From Pseudomonadota bacterium (GTDB lineage Bacteria > Bdellovibrionota > Bacteriovoracia > Bacteriovoracales > Bacteriovoracaceae), in assembly GCA_023432655.1 (NCBI GenBank), contig JAEYUK010000074.1, forward strand, positions 1-8,567: a stretch of DNA of 8,567 nucleotides, written 5' to 3'. Each line of letters begins with the position of its first letter. The stretch's first letter is position 1. The position numbers and the translations under genes were made by a program. This document shows, piece by piece, positions 1-7,204 of this stretch. The notes beneath the pieces are model-generated. The model was not told where the DNA came from. It made no database searches and was given only the letters and a program-made list of their open reading frames with translations.

Positions 1-2195
1 TGTCCGGGCTTCGGAGTCGGAATTATCGTTTCCTGGAACATGGCCATGTTTTGGGTACGTATGTATTCAGGGTTGTTAGCTGCAGCATTCAGGAAGCGGG
101 ATTCTCCGTCAATGAGACGTGCTCTTACCTTAATCGCCTTAACATTTTCAGTTACATTGATGTGAAGTCGGCTGCCTTCCTGAGCGGAGACAGTAAGCTC
201 TTCCCTCAGAAAACTTTCAGCACTTTTATCGATAATGGCCGTAACAGCAATGATGGCCAGTAAATCTTTTGAGTCTTTCGCAATGATCCTAATTTCTCCA
301 AAAGCTTCTCTCTGATTCCCAAGTAATTCATCGATCTCAACATCTACTGAGAATCTGCTGGCGGAAACACTTACCCAGAGCTCCCGCGCCCCGGAAATAC
401 CCTTTGAGTATTCAATATCCACAGGAACTAAAAGATTGGTCGTCGCATCCGGTGCTGCAAGATTTGACAGCTGACCTGTTAAAGTCACACGGTAACTTTC
501 CACGCTGGAAGCCTCTGATCTCTTCACAACAATTCCTTGAGCGCTTGTTCCGTCCAGACCTCCGCGGTTAACTGTATGGGCAACAGAAGAGAATTTTAGG
601 CCGCCAATGAGTTCGCGATAGATATTAAGGGCCTTCTCAATTTGAGGGAGTCCATACCCCTGAGAGATAAATGGTTCGTTTACTAAACGCTTAGATGATA
701 GTCTCAGTGCTTGAACCACCGTATCAGCATGAACTTTTAAATTTTCCTGTTTGATAGCAGAGATTAAAACGGCTGCTGCTCCGGCCAGTGCCGGTGCGGC
801 CGAGCTGGTTCCGTTAAAGGCACGGTAACCAGTTGAAGAGTTAGAGTGAGTTAAGCTTGATAATGGAGAGATCATAGTCGGGCCAACGCTTCCGGCACCA
901 GCACCACGGCTGGAGTAATAAACAACACGACCTTCTTCAGGAAGACCAGTTGTTCCCCAGACTCTTTCATCTAATTCTTTCGAAACATAGGCCCCTGCAA
1001 CCATGACAGATGATGGATACATCATTCTGCGATTGAGAGAACCAAGACCTGGACCATTGTTACCGGCCGAGAAGGAAATAACGATGTTATGTTTTTCAAC
1101 AATTGCGGCCAGAGCTTTGGCCATAAAAGCTTGCGACTTTGCATTGGTGTAAAAGAGAGAGTAGCTCACATTGGCCACTTCTGCTCCTTCTTGCGCCAGC
1201 CAATCTAAGGCCAGAAGAAAAGTCCCTAGTGTGTACTCGTTTTCATTTGGTTTATTGGTGTTTTCCGAAAGGTCATAATCAGCAATTTGTGAACCTGGTG
1301 CCACACCATCAAAGCCTGGAAGGTTACCTTGACGGTAAGAGGACATCACACTCGCAACTCCTTCTCCGTGGGCGTCGTCAGCTTTTTCGGGTTGAAGGAT
1401 TTTAATTTCTTTTTTCTGAAGATTCACTTCGGCCATGATGACCAGAGTTTTATTTTTAGGAAGAACAAAGAATTCACCCGTTTTTTTGAAGGTCCCTTTG
1501 CATTCCTCATTTGAGAATTTTTCATCAAGGTCAAGATCAAGACAAACTTTTTCTCCGTCGGCCGAGATGGTCGATTTAAATGAACCAATCACTCCATCCT
1601 GATTCAAGTCCAGTTGACCTGAGAAACCTACACCTTCTTTGATAAGGGCAGTATAACCTTCATCACTGGCTTCCATTGGGTAGGTACTAAAAGAAGATTG
1701 TGAAGTTTTGGCGATAAATTTTCTTTCGCCAGTAGATGTTCTTGAAAAACCGATTTGATTCGGAGAAATACCGTCATCGATTACGCCAACAATAACGCCT
1801 CGTCCATCGGCCTTCGGATATTTTTTCCAGAATTCCAGAATTCCAAAATCTTTCTTTGCCAGATAAAGAGCGTTCTCATCAATCGCTCCAAAGTCGGATT
1901 TTTGAACATCGATTGCAGTATCAACGGTGTAGTCAAAAAGATCGTTTACAGGAATTTCTAAGCTACTCAAGGCCTGGGAATCACCAGTGAGGCGGATAAT
2001 CGTATCTCCACTCATGCTGATTCCGGCATCTTTTAAATCTCTTCTAAACTGCTCGGTTACATTCGCTCCTACCAATAAAACAGACGTCTCACCGGATTGA
2101 CTCTCTGGTAGGGAAAGTTTTTTCGTTTTTGTTTGAAGGGGTCCGCCGCAACTAACGAGTAGAAGTACAGAAAGTAAAGAGAGCGACTTGATCAT
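1..2195 (-). CDS. Subtilase-family (S8) lipoprotein protease, tripeptidyl-peptidase II-like; C-terminus cut off by the window edge
   Basis: Open from an ATG at 2195 to the window edge (731 codons, no stop), so the C-terminus is missing. The N-terminus is a lipoprotein signal: hydrophobic core then lipobox LLLVSC, with Cys16 the likely lipidated residue, so the enzyme should act in the periplasm or on the outer membrane. The serine-protease triad is readable: Asp140 (GVIVGVIDDGI), His276 (DAHGEGVASV), oxyanion Asn379 (SAGNNGPG) and Ser464 (NGTSSAAP). The Asp-His gap of about 136 residues, the YPKADGRGV lead-in, GVAPGSQI after the His, KHNIV before SAGNNGP and GAYVS after it all match what I know of tripeptidyl-peptidase II better than ordinary subtilisins. 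The insert holds an EF-hand-like DLNQDG (196-201) and Cys218/Cys232, possibly a disulfide. Residues after about 530 look like the beta-rich domain that follows the catalytic domain in TPP II. Odd points: HGEGVAS instead of HGTHVA, and IDDG instead of IDTG. No propeptide boundary is obvious. Family call is confident; exopeptidase activity is inferred. Confidence 0.93.
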   Translation of the reverse strand, partial: MIKSLSLLSVLLLVSCGGPLQTKTKKLSLPESQSGETSVLLVGANVTEQFRRDLKDAGISMSGDTIIRLTGDSQALSSLEIPVNDLFDYTVDTAIDVQKSDFGAIDENALYLAKKDFGILEFWKKYPKADGRGVIVGVIDDGISPNQIGFSRTSTGERKFIAKTSQSSFSTYPMEASDEGYTALIKEGVGFSGQLDLNQDGVIGSFKSTISADGEKVCLDLDLDEKFSNEECKGTFKKTGEFFVLPKNKTLVIMAEVNLQKKEIKILQPEKADDAHGEGVASVMSSYRQGNLPGFDGVAPGSQIADYDLSENTNKPNENEYTLGTFLLALDWLAQEGAEVANVSYSLFYTNAKSQAFMAKALAAIVEKHNIVISFSAGNNGPGLGSLNRRMMYPSSVMVAGAYVSKELDERVWGTTGLPEEGRVVYYSSRGAGAGSVGPTMISPLSSLTHSNSSTGYRAFNGTSSAAPALAGAAAVLISAIKQENLKVHADTVVQALRLSSKRLVNEPFISQGYGLPQIEKALNIYRELIGGLKFSSVAHTVNRGGLDGTSAQGIVVKRSEASSVESYRVTLTGQLSNLAAPDATTNLLVPVDIEYSKGISGARELWVSVSASRFSVDVEIDELLGNQREAFGEIRIIAKDSKDLLAIIAVTAIIDKSAESFLREELTVSAQEGSRLHINVTENVKAIKVRARLIDGESRFLNAAANNPEYIRTQNMAMFQETIIPTPKPG

Positions 2196-2201
2196 AGCTG
2201 G

Positions 2202-2207
2202 TTCCTC
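2202..2207 (-). promoter_or_regulatory. Ribosome binding site of the S8 lipoprotein gene
   Basis: GAGGAA read on the minus strand, 6 bases before the ATG at 2195. It fixes the start that gives a complete lipoprotein signal peptide. Confidence 0.75.
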
Positions 2208-2228
2208 GTATCCGTTTTAGTAAGCTTC

Positions 2229-2257
2229 ATCATACCTTTTGTAATTCCTTGCCTTAA
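2229..2257 (-). promoter_or_regulatory. Possible sigma70 promoter of the S8 lipoprotein gene
   Basis: On the minus strand TATGAT (2234-2229) matches the -10 consensus at five of six bases. Seventeen bases upstream lies TTAAGG (2257-2252), a poor -35 with three matches. Transcription would start near 2222, giving a leader of about 26 bases that contains the ribosome binding site. The weak -35 suggests either an activator or a chance match. Confidence 0.4.
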
Positions 2258-2298
2258 GTCGATTGCAATTTTTACATGGCCACTCAGAGAATAGACAA

Positions 2299-2324
2299 CT
2301 AAGTAAAGTATTGGATTTACTTGG
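2299..2324. repeat. Inverted repeat in the region upstream of the BON-domain gene
   Basis: AAGTAAA (2301-2307) and TTTACTT (2316-2322) are perfect 7-bp inverted arms around an 8-base spacer (GTATTGGA). Allowing one G-T pair, the arms extend to 9 bp (2299-2324). It lies 44 bp before the BON gene start and about 100 bp before the divergent S8 protease gene. There is no T-run after it, so a dimeric regulator site or a leader hairpin is more likely than a terminator. The rest of the 2196-2367 gap holds nothing else I can name. Confidence 0.4.
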
Positions 2325-2367
2325 GATGTCTGGCCAGTAGACAGGGGCTTGGTCCAGAATAGAGGGT

Positions 2368-2820
2368 ATGGAGCCTCAAAAGAAAAAGCGTAAATATCGT
2401 TTTTATATACCTTGGTACACCCATGATCAAGAGCTTTACGATGAAGAGGAGAGGGAAGAGGATAATTGGGTTAACTATCTCCGTCGAAATCTATCCCACC
2501 CAGAAGGAATGGAGAGTCCATTTCCTGATTCAAGTTGGAGCTACGCGACCGGTGGTTCCTACTTTGATCATGAATCCGATAATCAGGATGAACAAACTGA
2601 GACCTCTGATCCAAGCATTCACGATAAAGTAGTCAATGCTCTTTATGAAAATGAACTCATTGATGCCTCAAATATTCGGGTCGTGGTTCTCAATGGAATC
2701 GTGTGTCTGTTCGGGACAGTGAAACGGTATCTGGAAAAAAAAGAAGCGGAGCGTGTGGCCGGCGCCGTTCATGGAGTCTGGAGTGTCAGAGACGAAATAA
2801 TCATTGAAGAAGCTCAGTGA
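2368..2820 (+). CDS. BON-domain protein, cytoplasmic
   Basis: A 150-residue protein without signal peptide or membrane segment. Residues about 81-147 form a BON domain (bacterial OsmY and nodulation fold): an amphipathic helix from IHDKVVNALYENELID, the strand-turn-strand core IRVVVLNGIVCLFGTV with the conserved Gly110 and Gly116, a second helix KKEAERVAGAVHGV, and the closing strand VRDEIIIE. BON domains bind phospholipid or other proteins and are common in osmotic or envelope stress proteins. This one is closest in pattern to the cytoplasmic single-BON type (DASNIRVVVLNG followed by FGTV and a GVWSVRDE ending). The N-terminal 80 residues are unlike the domain: a basic start (KKKRKYRFY), then a very acidic, probably disordered stretch (EEEREED, ESDNQDEQTE). 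The start is preceded only by a weak AGAGGG. The end overlaps the end of ftsH by 7 bp. The role is unknown; the link with FtsH is only positional. Confidence 0.85.
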   Translation: MEPQKKKRKYRFYIPWYTHDQELYDEEEREEDNWVNYLRRNLSHPEGMESPFPDSSWSYATGGSYFDHESDNQDEQTETSDPSIHDKVVNALYENELIDASNIRVVVLNGIVCLFGTVKRYLEKKEAERVAGAVHGVWSVRDEIIIEEAQ

Positions 2821-4679
2821 ATAAAGGACTCATCCATGGGGATTTGTCGCTGGGGTTCTTCTTCATCCAGGGCCACGAGCACACTATGTAGCTCATCTTC
2901 GGATAATGTTTCTTTCTCCATCAAGGTCGCAGCTGCTTGATCCAGGACACTTCTGTGTTGTTCTAAGAACTGATAGGCCCTCTCATAGGCCTCCATGACA
3001 ATTCTTTTAACGCTCACATCAATTTCATTGATAGTATCATCTGAAAGCACTGTTGTACTAAGACTCTCTTTATTATTTAAAAAAGGTGAACTAGGCTCTT
3101 CATAAGCAACATAACCGAGTTCACTCGTCATCCCAAATCTCATAACCATTTCGCGTGCGATGGTTGTGGCCTTAACTAAATCATCGGAGGCGCCAGTACT
3201 TAAGTGTCCAAAGACCAACATTTCGGATGCCCTTCCCGCCATAAAAACGGCCATTTTATTTTCCAAATCTTCTTTCGTTAGGATATAGCGATCTTCTGTC
3301 GGGTGCTGGATGGTATAGCCCATGGATCCTATGCCATGAGGAATGATTGAGATTTTGTGAATCTTATCATCCTTATTAAGCGCATAACCAACCAAGGCGT
3401 GGCCCATTTCATGATAGGAAACAATTTCTTTTTCTTTTTGGTTAAGTACTTTACTTTTCTTTTCAATGCCCGCCACAATTCTTTCCATGGCACGGGTGAA
3501 GTGATCCAGAACGATTGAATCTGCTTTATCTCTCATGGCAATGATGGCCGCCTCATTCACAAGATTAGCGAGATCCGCACCGGTAAAACCAGGAGTAATA
3601 GCTGCAATTGAATCCAGGTCAACCGCGGGTCCAAGCTTAACTTTCTTCGTATGAATCCTCAGGATGTCTGTTCTTCCTTTTCGGTCTGGTTTATCAACGA
3701 CCACTTGTCGGTCAAATCGTCCGGCCCGGAGAAGAGCGGGATCAATCATCTCCGGTCTATTGGTGGCCGCGAGGATAATGATTCCTCCTTGTGTATCAAA
3801 ACCATCCATCTCAACCAGGAGCTGATTGAGAGTTTGTTCTTTTTCATCATTACCAGACATAATGTTCGAGTGCCGGGTTTTTCCCATAGCATCGAGCTCA
3901 TCAATAAAGATGATACAAGGAGCAGTCTTTTTGGCCTGCTCGAAAAGATCCCTTACTCTGGCCGCTCCAACGCCCACAAACATCTCCACGAATTCTGCAC
4001 CACTGGTGGAAAAAAAGGGCACACCTGCTTCACCGGCAATCGCCTTGGCGATCAAAGTTTTCCCAGTGCCTGGTGAACCAACTAACAAAATACCTTTAGG
4101 CATTTTGCCGCCCAGGCTTTTGACCTGGTTGGTATTTTTTAAAAAGTCGATGACTTCTCTTAACTCTTCCAGCGCTTCATCTGCCCCCGCCACATCCTTG
4201 AAGGTTGTCTTGGTATCCTTTTCCACATAGATTTTGGCCTTGCTCTTTCCGATCGACATGAAAGAACCGCCACCGGCATTCATCCCTTTAAGCCCACGCC
4301 GGAGAATGAAGTACCAGAAGCCAATAAAGAGCAGAGTGGGTAGGAAAAAGAGAATGAAGTTTCCTAGGAAAGTTGATTGCCCTTCACTCGCATAGACAAT
4401 GTCATACTTATCAAGTTCGTTAGACAAGTCGGTGGGGACTACCGTTGTTTGAAAGACTGTTTTTCCCTCAACAGGATTTTTGAATTCACCAGTCGCCGTT
4501 TCGCCGCGGATTGTGACACTTTTAATATCGCCTTTTTCCAGATGATACTTGAACTCACTGTAAGGCATGCGGTCCATGGATGCGCCTTCCAGACAACTAC
4601 GTAAGATGAGAACCGTTATTAGGCCCAGGAAAAGGTGATAGTAGTTGAAGACAAATTTTTTATTGTTTTCAGTTTCCAT
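2814..4679 (-). CDS. ftsH: ATP-dependent zinc metalloprotease FtsH
   Basis: A full-length 621-residue FtsH, the hexameric inner-membrane AAA+ protease that extracts and degrades membrane and short-lived cytosolic proteins. Domains in order: transmembrane segment at about 11-28, periplasmic domain at about 30-100, second transmembrane segment at about 104-126, AAA+ module and zinc protease domain. Visible motifs: Walker A GSPGTGKT (201-208; Ser where most family members have Pro), pore loop MFVGVGA (233-239), Walker [10 protein letters not shown] (D260/E261), second region of homology [20 protein letters not shown] with arginine fingers R318 and R321, zinc motif HEMGH (423-427) with catalytic E424, and the third metal ligand at D499 or D500 in STGASDD. 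Length and order are normal; the tail after about 600 is short. No Shine-Dalgarno sequence is visible before the ATG. It is divergent from the OsmC gene (157 bp) and overlaps the BON gene end by 7 bp. No hflK/hflC or tilS/hpt neighbours are present. Confidence 0.98.
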   Translation of the reverse strand: METENNKKFVFNYYHLFLGLITVLILRSCLEGASMDRMPYSEFKYHLEKGDIKSVTIRGETATGEFKNPVEGKTVFQTTVVPTDLSNELDKYDIVYASEGQSTFLGNFILFFLPTLLFIGFWYFILRRGLKGMNAGGGSFMSIGKSKAKIYVEKDTKTTFKDVAGADEALEELREVIDFLKNTNQVKSLGGKMPKGILLVGSPGTGKTLIAKAIAGEAGVPFFSTSGAEFVEMFVGVGAARVRDLFEQAKKTAPCIIFIDELDAMGKTRHSNIMSGNDEKEQTLNQLLVEMDGFDTQGGIIILAATNRPEMIDPALLRAGRFDRQVVVDKPDRKGRTDILRIHTKKVKLGPAVDLDSIAAITPGFTGADLANLVNEAAIIAMRDKADSIVLDHFTRAMERIVAGIEKKSKVLNQKEKEIVSYHEMGHALVGYALNKDDKIHKISIIPHGIGSMGYTIQHPTEDRYILTKEDLENKMAVFMAGRASEMLVFGHLSTGASDDLVKATTIAREMVMRFGMTSELGYVAYEEPSSPFLNNKESLSTTVLSDDTINEIDVSVKRIVMEAYERAYQFLEQHRSVLDQAAATLMEKETLSEDELHSVLVALDEEEPQRQIPMDESFIH

Positions 4680-4759
4680 TGTTGAGCATGGTAACGGGAA
4701 AAAGAGTTCTAATCATGGCACCAGGCTCAAGATAACTGACTAACACTCTTATCGTTTTT

Positions 4760-4769
4760 TTAATATTAA
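4760..4769. repeat. 10-bp perfect palindrome in the ftsH/OsmC divergent region
   Basis: TTAATATTAA is perfectly palindromic and sits immediately upstream of the candidate OsmC -35 box (4771), just after a run of seven T. It could be an operator, an UP-like AT-rich element or simply AT-rich sequence. The rest of the 4680-4836 gap shows no RNA gene and no convincing promoter facing ftsH. Confidence 0.3.
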
Positions 4770-4770
4770 G

Positions 4771-4799
4771 TTGGACGAAACTCAGTGCAGACCGATACT
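4771..4799 (+). promoter_or_regulatory. Possible sigma70 promoter of the OsmC-family gene
   Basis: TTGGAC (4771-4776) and GATACT (4794-4799) are separated by exactly 17 bases. The -10 matches consensus at four of six positions and the -35 at three. Transcription would begin near 4806, giving a leader of about 30 bases. Confidence 0.4.
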
Positions 4800-4824
4800 A
4801 AACTGATCCTTCGTTAATAGCAGC

Positions 4825-4830
4825 AAGGAG
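4825..4830 (+). promoter_or_regulatory. Ribosome binding site of the OsmC-family gene
   Basis: AAGGAG with a 6-base spacer to the ATG at 4837. This is the strongest Shine-Dalgarno sequence in the window and decides the start. Confidence 0.85.
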
Positions 4831-4836
4831 TCTTTT

Positions 4837-5295
4837 ATGGAGTTTAATACAGTGTGGGAAAATGGAATGACTTTCACTTCGAGGATCGGAGGTCACTCTC
4901 TCATAATGGATGCGCAATATCCTTTAGGGCAGGATAGAGGAGTGAACCCCAAAGAAATGCTTGCTGCTTCTTTAGCTGGTTGTATCGGTATGGATGTGGT
5001 GGGCCTTCTTAAAAAATACCGTCAGAATATCGAAAGCTTTTCGATCGAAACAGAGATGAGGCAAAGCGACGGTGGATATCCCATTACTTTTATCGGAGCT
5101 GATCTTACGTTAAAGTTAACTGGTGAGATCGATGAAGCTTTGCTTCTTGAAACAGTTTTTCTGTCGAGTCGAAAATATTGCGGAGTCAGTTCGATGCTCT
5201 CAAATTCTTTTCCAATCAATTGGTCTGTTTACTTGAATGATCAAAGGTTAGGCTCAGGTGGGGCCATGACTCAATTTCTTTTCTCTTTAGAGTAG
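4837..5295 (+). CDS. OsmC/Ohr-family protein (peroxide reductase-like)
   Basis: A 152-residue protein with the OsmC fold pattern. The two redox cysteines of the family are present: Cys49 in MLAASLAGCIGMDVV on the long central helix, and Cys115 in SRKYCGVSSML, with Glu40 (NPKEML) in the position of the conserved glutamate near the reactive cysteine. Proteins of this family reduce organic or fatty-acid hydroperoxides through a Cys sulfenic acid and an internal disulfide, usually in the cytosol. There is no signal peptide. The general spacing fits the generic OsmC/YhfA branch (VWENGMTFTSR start, GVNPKE before the helix) better than Ohr, so peroxidase activity and substrate are inferred. The C-terminal 18 residues after the fold (QRLGSGGAMTQ...) look like an extra tail. 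Its stop overlaps the end of the next, convergent gene by 9 bp. Confidence 0.92.
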   Translation: MEFNTVWENGMTFTSRIGGHSLIMDAQYPLGQDRGVNPKEMLAASLAGCIGMDVVGLLKKYRQNIESFSIETEMRQSDGGYPITFIGADLTLKLTGEIDEALLLETVFLSSRKYCGVSSMLSNSFPINWSVYLNDQRLGSGGAMTQFLFSLE

Positions 5296-5970
5296 ATGAG
5301 AAGGAATCCTCCAGGCCGCATGGGTATAAATGTTCATAAGAATAAGACCCTGAGCACTAGAAGGTGCAGGAAGTTTTCCTTTAAGCTTAACGATTTCATC
5401 TATCGCCCGATCCAATTCTTTTGTTTTTAGCGGTAATTCATCAGCAATCTTTTCCATCCTTAAAGCAGCTTCCTGGAAATTGGCGACTCCAGTTACTTTA
5501 AAGGCACCAGCGACCTGTTTTAGCGTGGTCTTTAATTTTACCAAATATTTTATTTCTGTATTATTCTTTTGATTAATGCGGGAGAAAGCGAATGTTTTCA
5601 TTTCACGCATAACTGTGTCGTAGGCATAGAAAGGAACAATCCGATCAAAGTCCCAACCCCAGGAGACTTTTTTGACTTGTACACCCTGACAGGCCGTCAT
5701 GGTAGCATCATCCTCCATATTTCTGATCAGAACATCTTTAGTGGCCGAGACGAGTTCCAATCCTTCACTTAATTGACACTCGTACAGACATTCAAATTTA
5801 ACCCGACGAGGATACTGAACACTAAAGTCGCTATCGATATAACGTTTTGAATCTAACCTAGGGGAGCAATGATTAAGAGGTATTTCACTGGAGGCATAGG
5901 CCCCAAGTGTAAAAAATAAAATCGAGAGGAGAGCAGTAGAAAAAAGCAGATGTTTTAATTGATTTTTCAT
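5287..5970 (-). CDS. Exported protein of unknown function with four cysteines
   Basis: A 227-residue protein I do not recognise. Residues 1-26 are a Sec signal peptide (KNQLKH, a hydrophobic core, then GAYA before SSE as a signal peptidase I site), so it should reside in the periplasm or outside the cell. The mature part has four cysteines (35, 61, 65, 94), an even number that suggests two disulfides; CLYEC is a CX3C pair. Residues 30-130 look mixed alpha/beta with aromatic residues (SWGWDFDRIVPFYAYD). Residues about 140-200 look helical and charged, with regular hydrophobic spacing (KIADELPLKTKELDRAIDEIVKLKG) that could form a short coiled coil. No clear Shine-Dalgarno sequence precedes the ATG. 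It lies 51 bp after the upstream small exported gene on the same strand and may be cotranscribed. It overlaps the OsmC gene tail to tail by 9 bp. Confidence 0.8.
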   Translation of the reverse strand: MKNQLKHLLFSTALLSILFFTLGAYASSEIPLNHCSPRLDSKRYIDSDFSVQYPRRVKFECLYECQLSEGLELVSATKDVLIRNMEDDATMTACQGVQVKKVSWGWDFDRIVPFYAYDTVMREMKTFAFSRINQKNNTEIKYLVKLKTTLKQVAGAFKVTGVANFQEAALRMEKIADELPLKTKELDRAIDEIVKLKGKLPAPSSAQGLILMNIYTHAAWRIPSHLL

Positions 5971-6021
5971 GACCCAGATTTTAGGCCGAAGTTTTGAAGG
6001 AATGTTGGGTCTTTGTAACTT

Positions 6022-6450
6022 TTACAGAGGCTTAAGGTCACCTTTGACTCTTAGGGCGATCTTCTCTCCATCGTGCCATTCCTCTAAATAATGAATTTTA
6101 TTTTCGTTATCCGCCATGAGAGTCAGGTAGTAAGTTGAGCCATCCTCAGGATCATAGTAGTGATACTCTAGCTTTTTCTCGGAGACTTCTCCCATCTCCA
6201 TGTCTCCATGAAATAGTTTTCCATTCTTTATAGAAAACTCAAAGGCATCAAAAGAGGCCTTGAGGAAACCACAGCTGTAGCCCCCTTGGTGGAGTTTAAA
6301 TGCTTGCGGAGTAGTCTCTAGTTCTAGAAAAAATTCTGAGCATTCATAGTGTTTTCCTGAATGGAAGACCGCTCTTCCTGATCCAGAGAATTTCCCGGTA
6401 AAACCAGCGAAGGCGGGATAAGAGAAGAGGAGAAGGAACAAGTATTTCAT
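6022..6450 (-). CDS. Small exported beta-rich protein, unknown function
   Basis: A 142-residue protein with a short clear signal peptide (MKYLFLLLFSYPAFA, cleavage after Ala15). The mature 127 residues alternate hydrophobic and polar residues in many short strands with turns at Gly, Asn and Asp (GFTGKFSGSGRAVF, GGYSCGFLKASF, FSIKNGKLFHGD, GSTYYLTLMADNENK), which suggests a small beta barrel or beta sandwich, lipocalin-like in style. Cys37 and Cys60 could form one disulfide. I cannot assign a family. Its start codon overlaps the stop of the upstream glutathione transferase gene as ATGA (6450-6447), so translation is probably coupled; no separate Shine-Dalgarno sequence is seen. Coupling of a cytosolic thiol enzyme with an exported protein is unexpected but may only reflect shared transcription. 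Confidence 0.8.
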   Translation of the reverse strand: MKYLFLLLFSYPAFAGFTGKFSGSGRAVFHSGKHYECSEFFLELETTPQAFKLHQGGYSCGFLKASFDAFEFSIKNGKLFHGDMEMGEVSEKKLEYHYYDPEDGSTYYLTLMADNENKIHYLEEWHDGEKIALRVKGDLKPL

Positions 6451-7133
6451 CGTGAGGACTGTCCGAAGAGAATTTTCTTAGCTTCTTCACTTAGAGGTTG
6501 ATCAGTATTTATTTTTTCGGCCAGTTCATAGGCCTTTATGACTGCGGGCCTTTGGGCCATTTTCTCGAACCATTTTTTAAGATGAGGGAAGTCATTTAAA
6601 TTCTGGCCTTGTCGCTCATAGGGAACAATCCAGGGATAGATGGCCATATCGGCGATGGAGTACTCATTGGCCACCCAATCCCGGCCTTCGAGCTGTTTAT
6701 TTAAAACTCCATAAAGACGGTTAGTTTCCTTGGTATATCTTTCTATGGCGTAAGGAATTTTCTCGGTGGCATAGACATTAAAATGATGGTTTTGACCGGC
6801 CATGGGACCTAGTCCTCCCATTTGCCAGAAGAGCCACTCGGAAACAAGGGCCTTCCCGCGGGTGTCTGCAGGAATAAATTTTTTAGTTTTTTCTGCGAGA
6901 TACCACAAAATCGCTCCGGATTCGAATACGGAGAGAGGTCCTTTTTGATCATCCGGGAGATGGTCCACAATGGCGGGAATCCGGTTATTGGGAGCTATTT
7001 TCAAAAAATCAGGGGCAAATTGCTCACCCTTTCCGATGTTAATGGGTTTTATTTGGTAAGGCAGACCACTTTCTTCAAGGAAAATGGTGATCTTATGCCC
7101 ATTCGGTGTGGTCCAATAATATAAATCAATCAT
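6447..7133 (-). CDS. yfcG: Nu-class glutathione transferase / disulfide-bond oxidoreductase, YfcG-like
   Basis: A 228-residue protein that resembles E. coli YfcG across its length. The N-terminal thioredoxin-like domain (1-85) begins LYYWTTPNGHKITIFLEE with Thr9 and Asn11 at the glutathione site, followed by APNNRIPAIVDH (cis-proline loop, Pro53) and the FESGAI motif (Glu71, Ser72) that binds the gamma-glutamyl group. The helical C-terminal domain contains WLFWQMGGLGPMAGQNHHF, IPYAIERY and YSIADMAIYPW, all family signatures. Members of this class have little classical transferase activity and use two bound glutathiones to reduce small disulfides and peroxides; like YfcG, this protein has no cysteine of its own. 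The LSEEAKKILFGQ tail also occurs in related proteins. GAGGA lies 7 bases before the ATG. It starts a likely three-gene minus-strand run and its stop is coupled to the next start (ATGA). Confidence 0.93.
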   Translation of the reverse strand: MIDLYYWTTPNGHKITIFLEESGLPYQIKPINIGKGEQFAPDFLKIAPNNRIPAIVDHLPDDQKGPLSVFESGAILWYLAEKTKKFIPADTRGKALVSEWLFWQMGGLGPMAGQNHHFNVYATEKIPYAIERYTKETNRLYGVLNKQLEGRDWVANEYSIADMAIYPWIVPYERQGQNLNDFPHLKKWFEKMAQRPAVIKAYELAEKINTDQPLSEEAKKILFGQSSR

Positions 7134-7140
7134 AGTTACA

Positions 7141-7145
7141 TCCTC
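7141..7145 (-). promoter_or_regulatory. Ribosome binding site of the glutathione transferase gene
   Basis: GAGGA on the minus strand, 7 bases before the ATG at 7133. The 71-bp gap from 7134 to 7204 to the divergent small gene holds no convincing promoter for this gene; TTGAAT and TAAGCT are present with 18-bp spacing but are weak. Confidence 0.65.
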
Positions 7146-7204
7146 GTTGGGAATAGCTTAGCTGGAACATTGCGAGTCATTCAAGTTTCTGGTAACTACA
7201 AAGG

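Noticed and set aside
51..2000. Plus-strand reading frames opposite the S8 protease (for example 1139-1405, 1329-1514 and 1755-1961)
   Set aside because: They lie antisense to a long, motif-rich protease gene, show no family features or ribosome binding sites, and overlap one another.
2371..2397. PQKKKRKY at the start of the BON protein resembles a eukaryotic nuclear localisation signal
   Set aside because: A short basic run is common by chance, and nothing else suggests delivery into eukaryotic cells.
3651..4230. Two plus-strand frames of 134 and 141 codons opposite ftsH
   Set aside because: They are mirror frames of highly conserved FtsH codons, including the Walker A region, and have no signals of their own.
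4669..4689. Six-codon upstream frame (MLNNGN) overlapping the ftsH start in another frame
   Set aside because: It is too short, has no ribosome binding site, and such frames arise easily by chance.
5971..6011. GACCCA...TGGGTC inverted arms between the two exported-protein genes
   Set aside because: Arms of 6 bp with a loop of about 29 bases are weak and can occur by chance; no regulator is suggested.
6014..6026. TGTAA-AAG-TTACA hairpin at the stop of the small exported gene as a terminator
   Set aside because: The stem is only 5 bp, AT-rich and lacks a following T-run on the minus strand.
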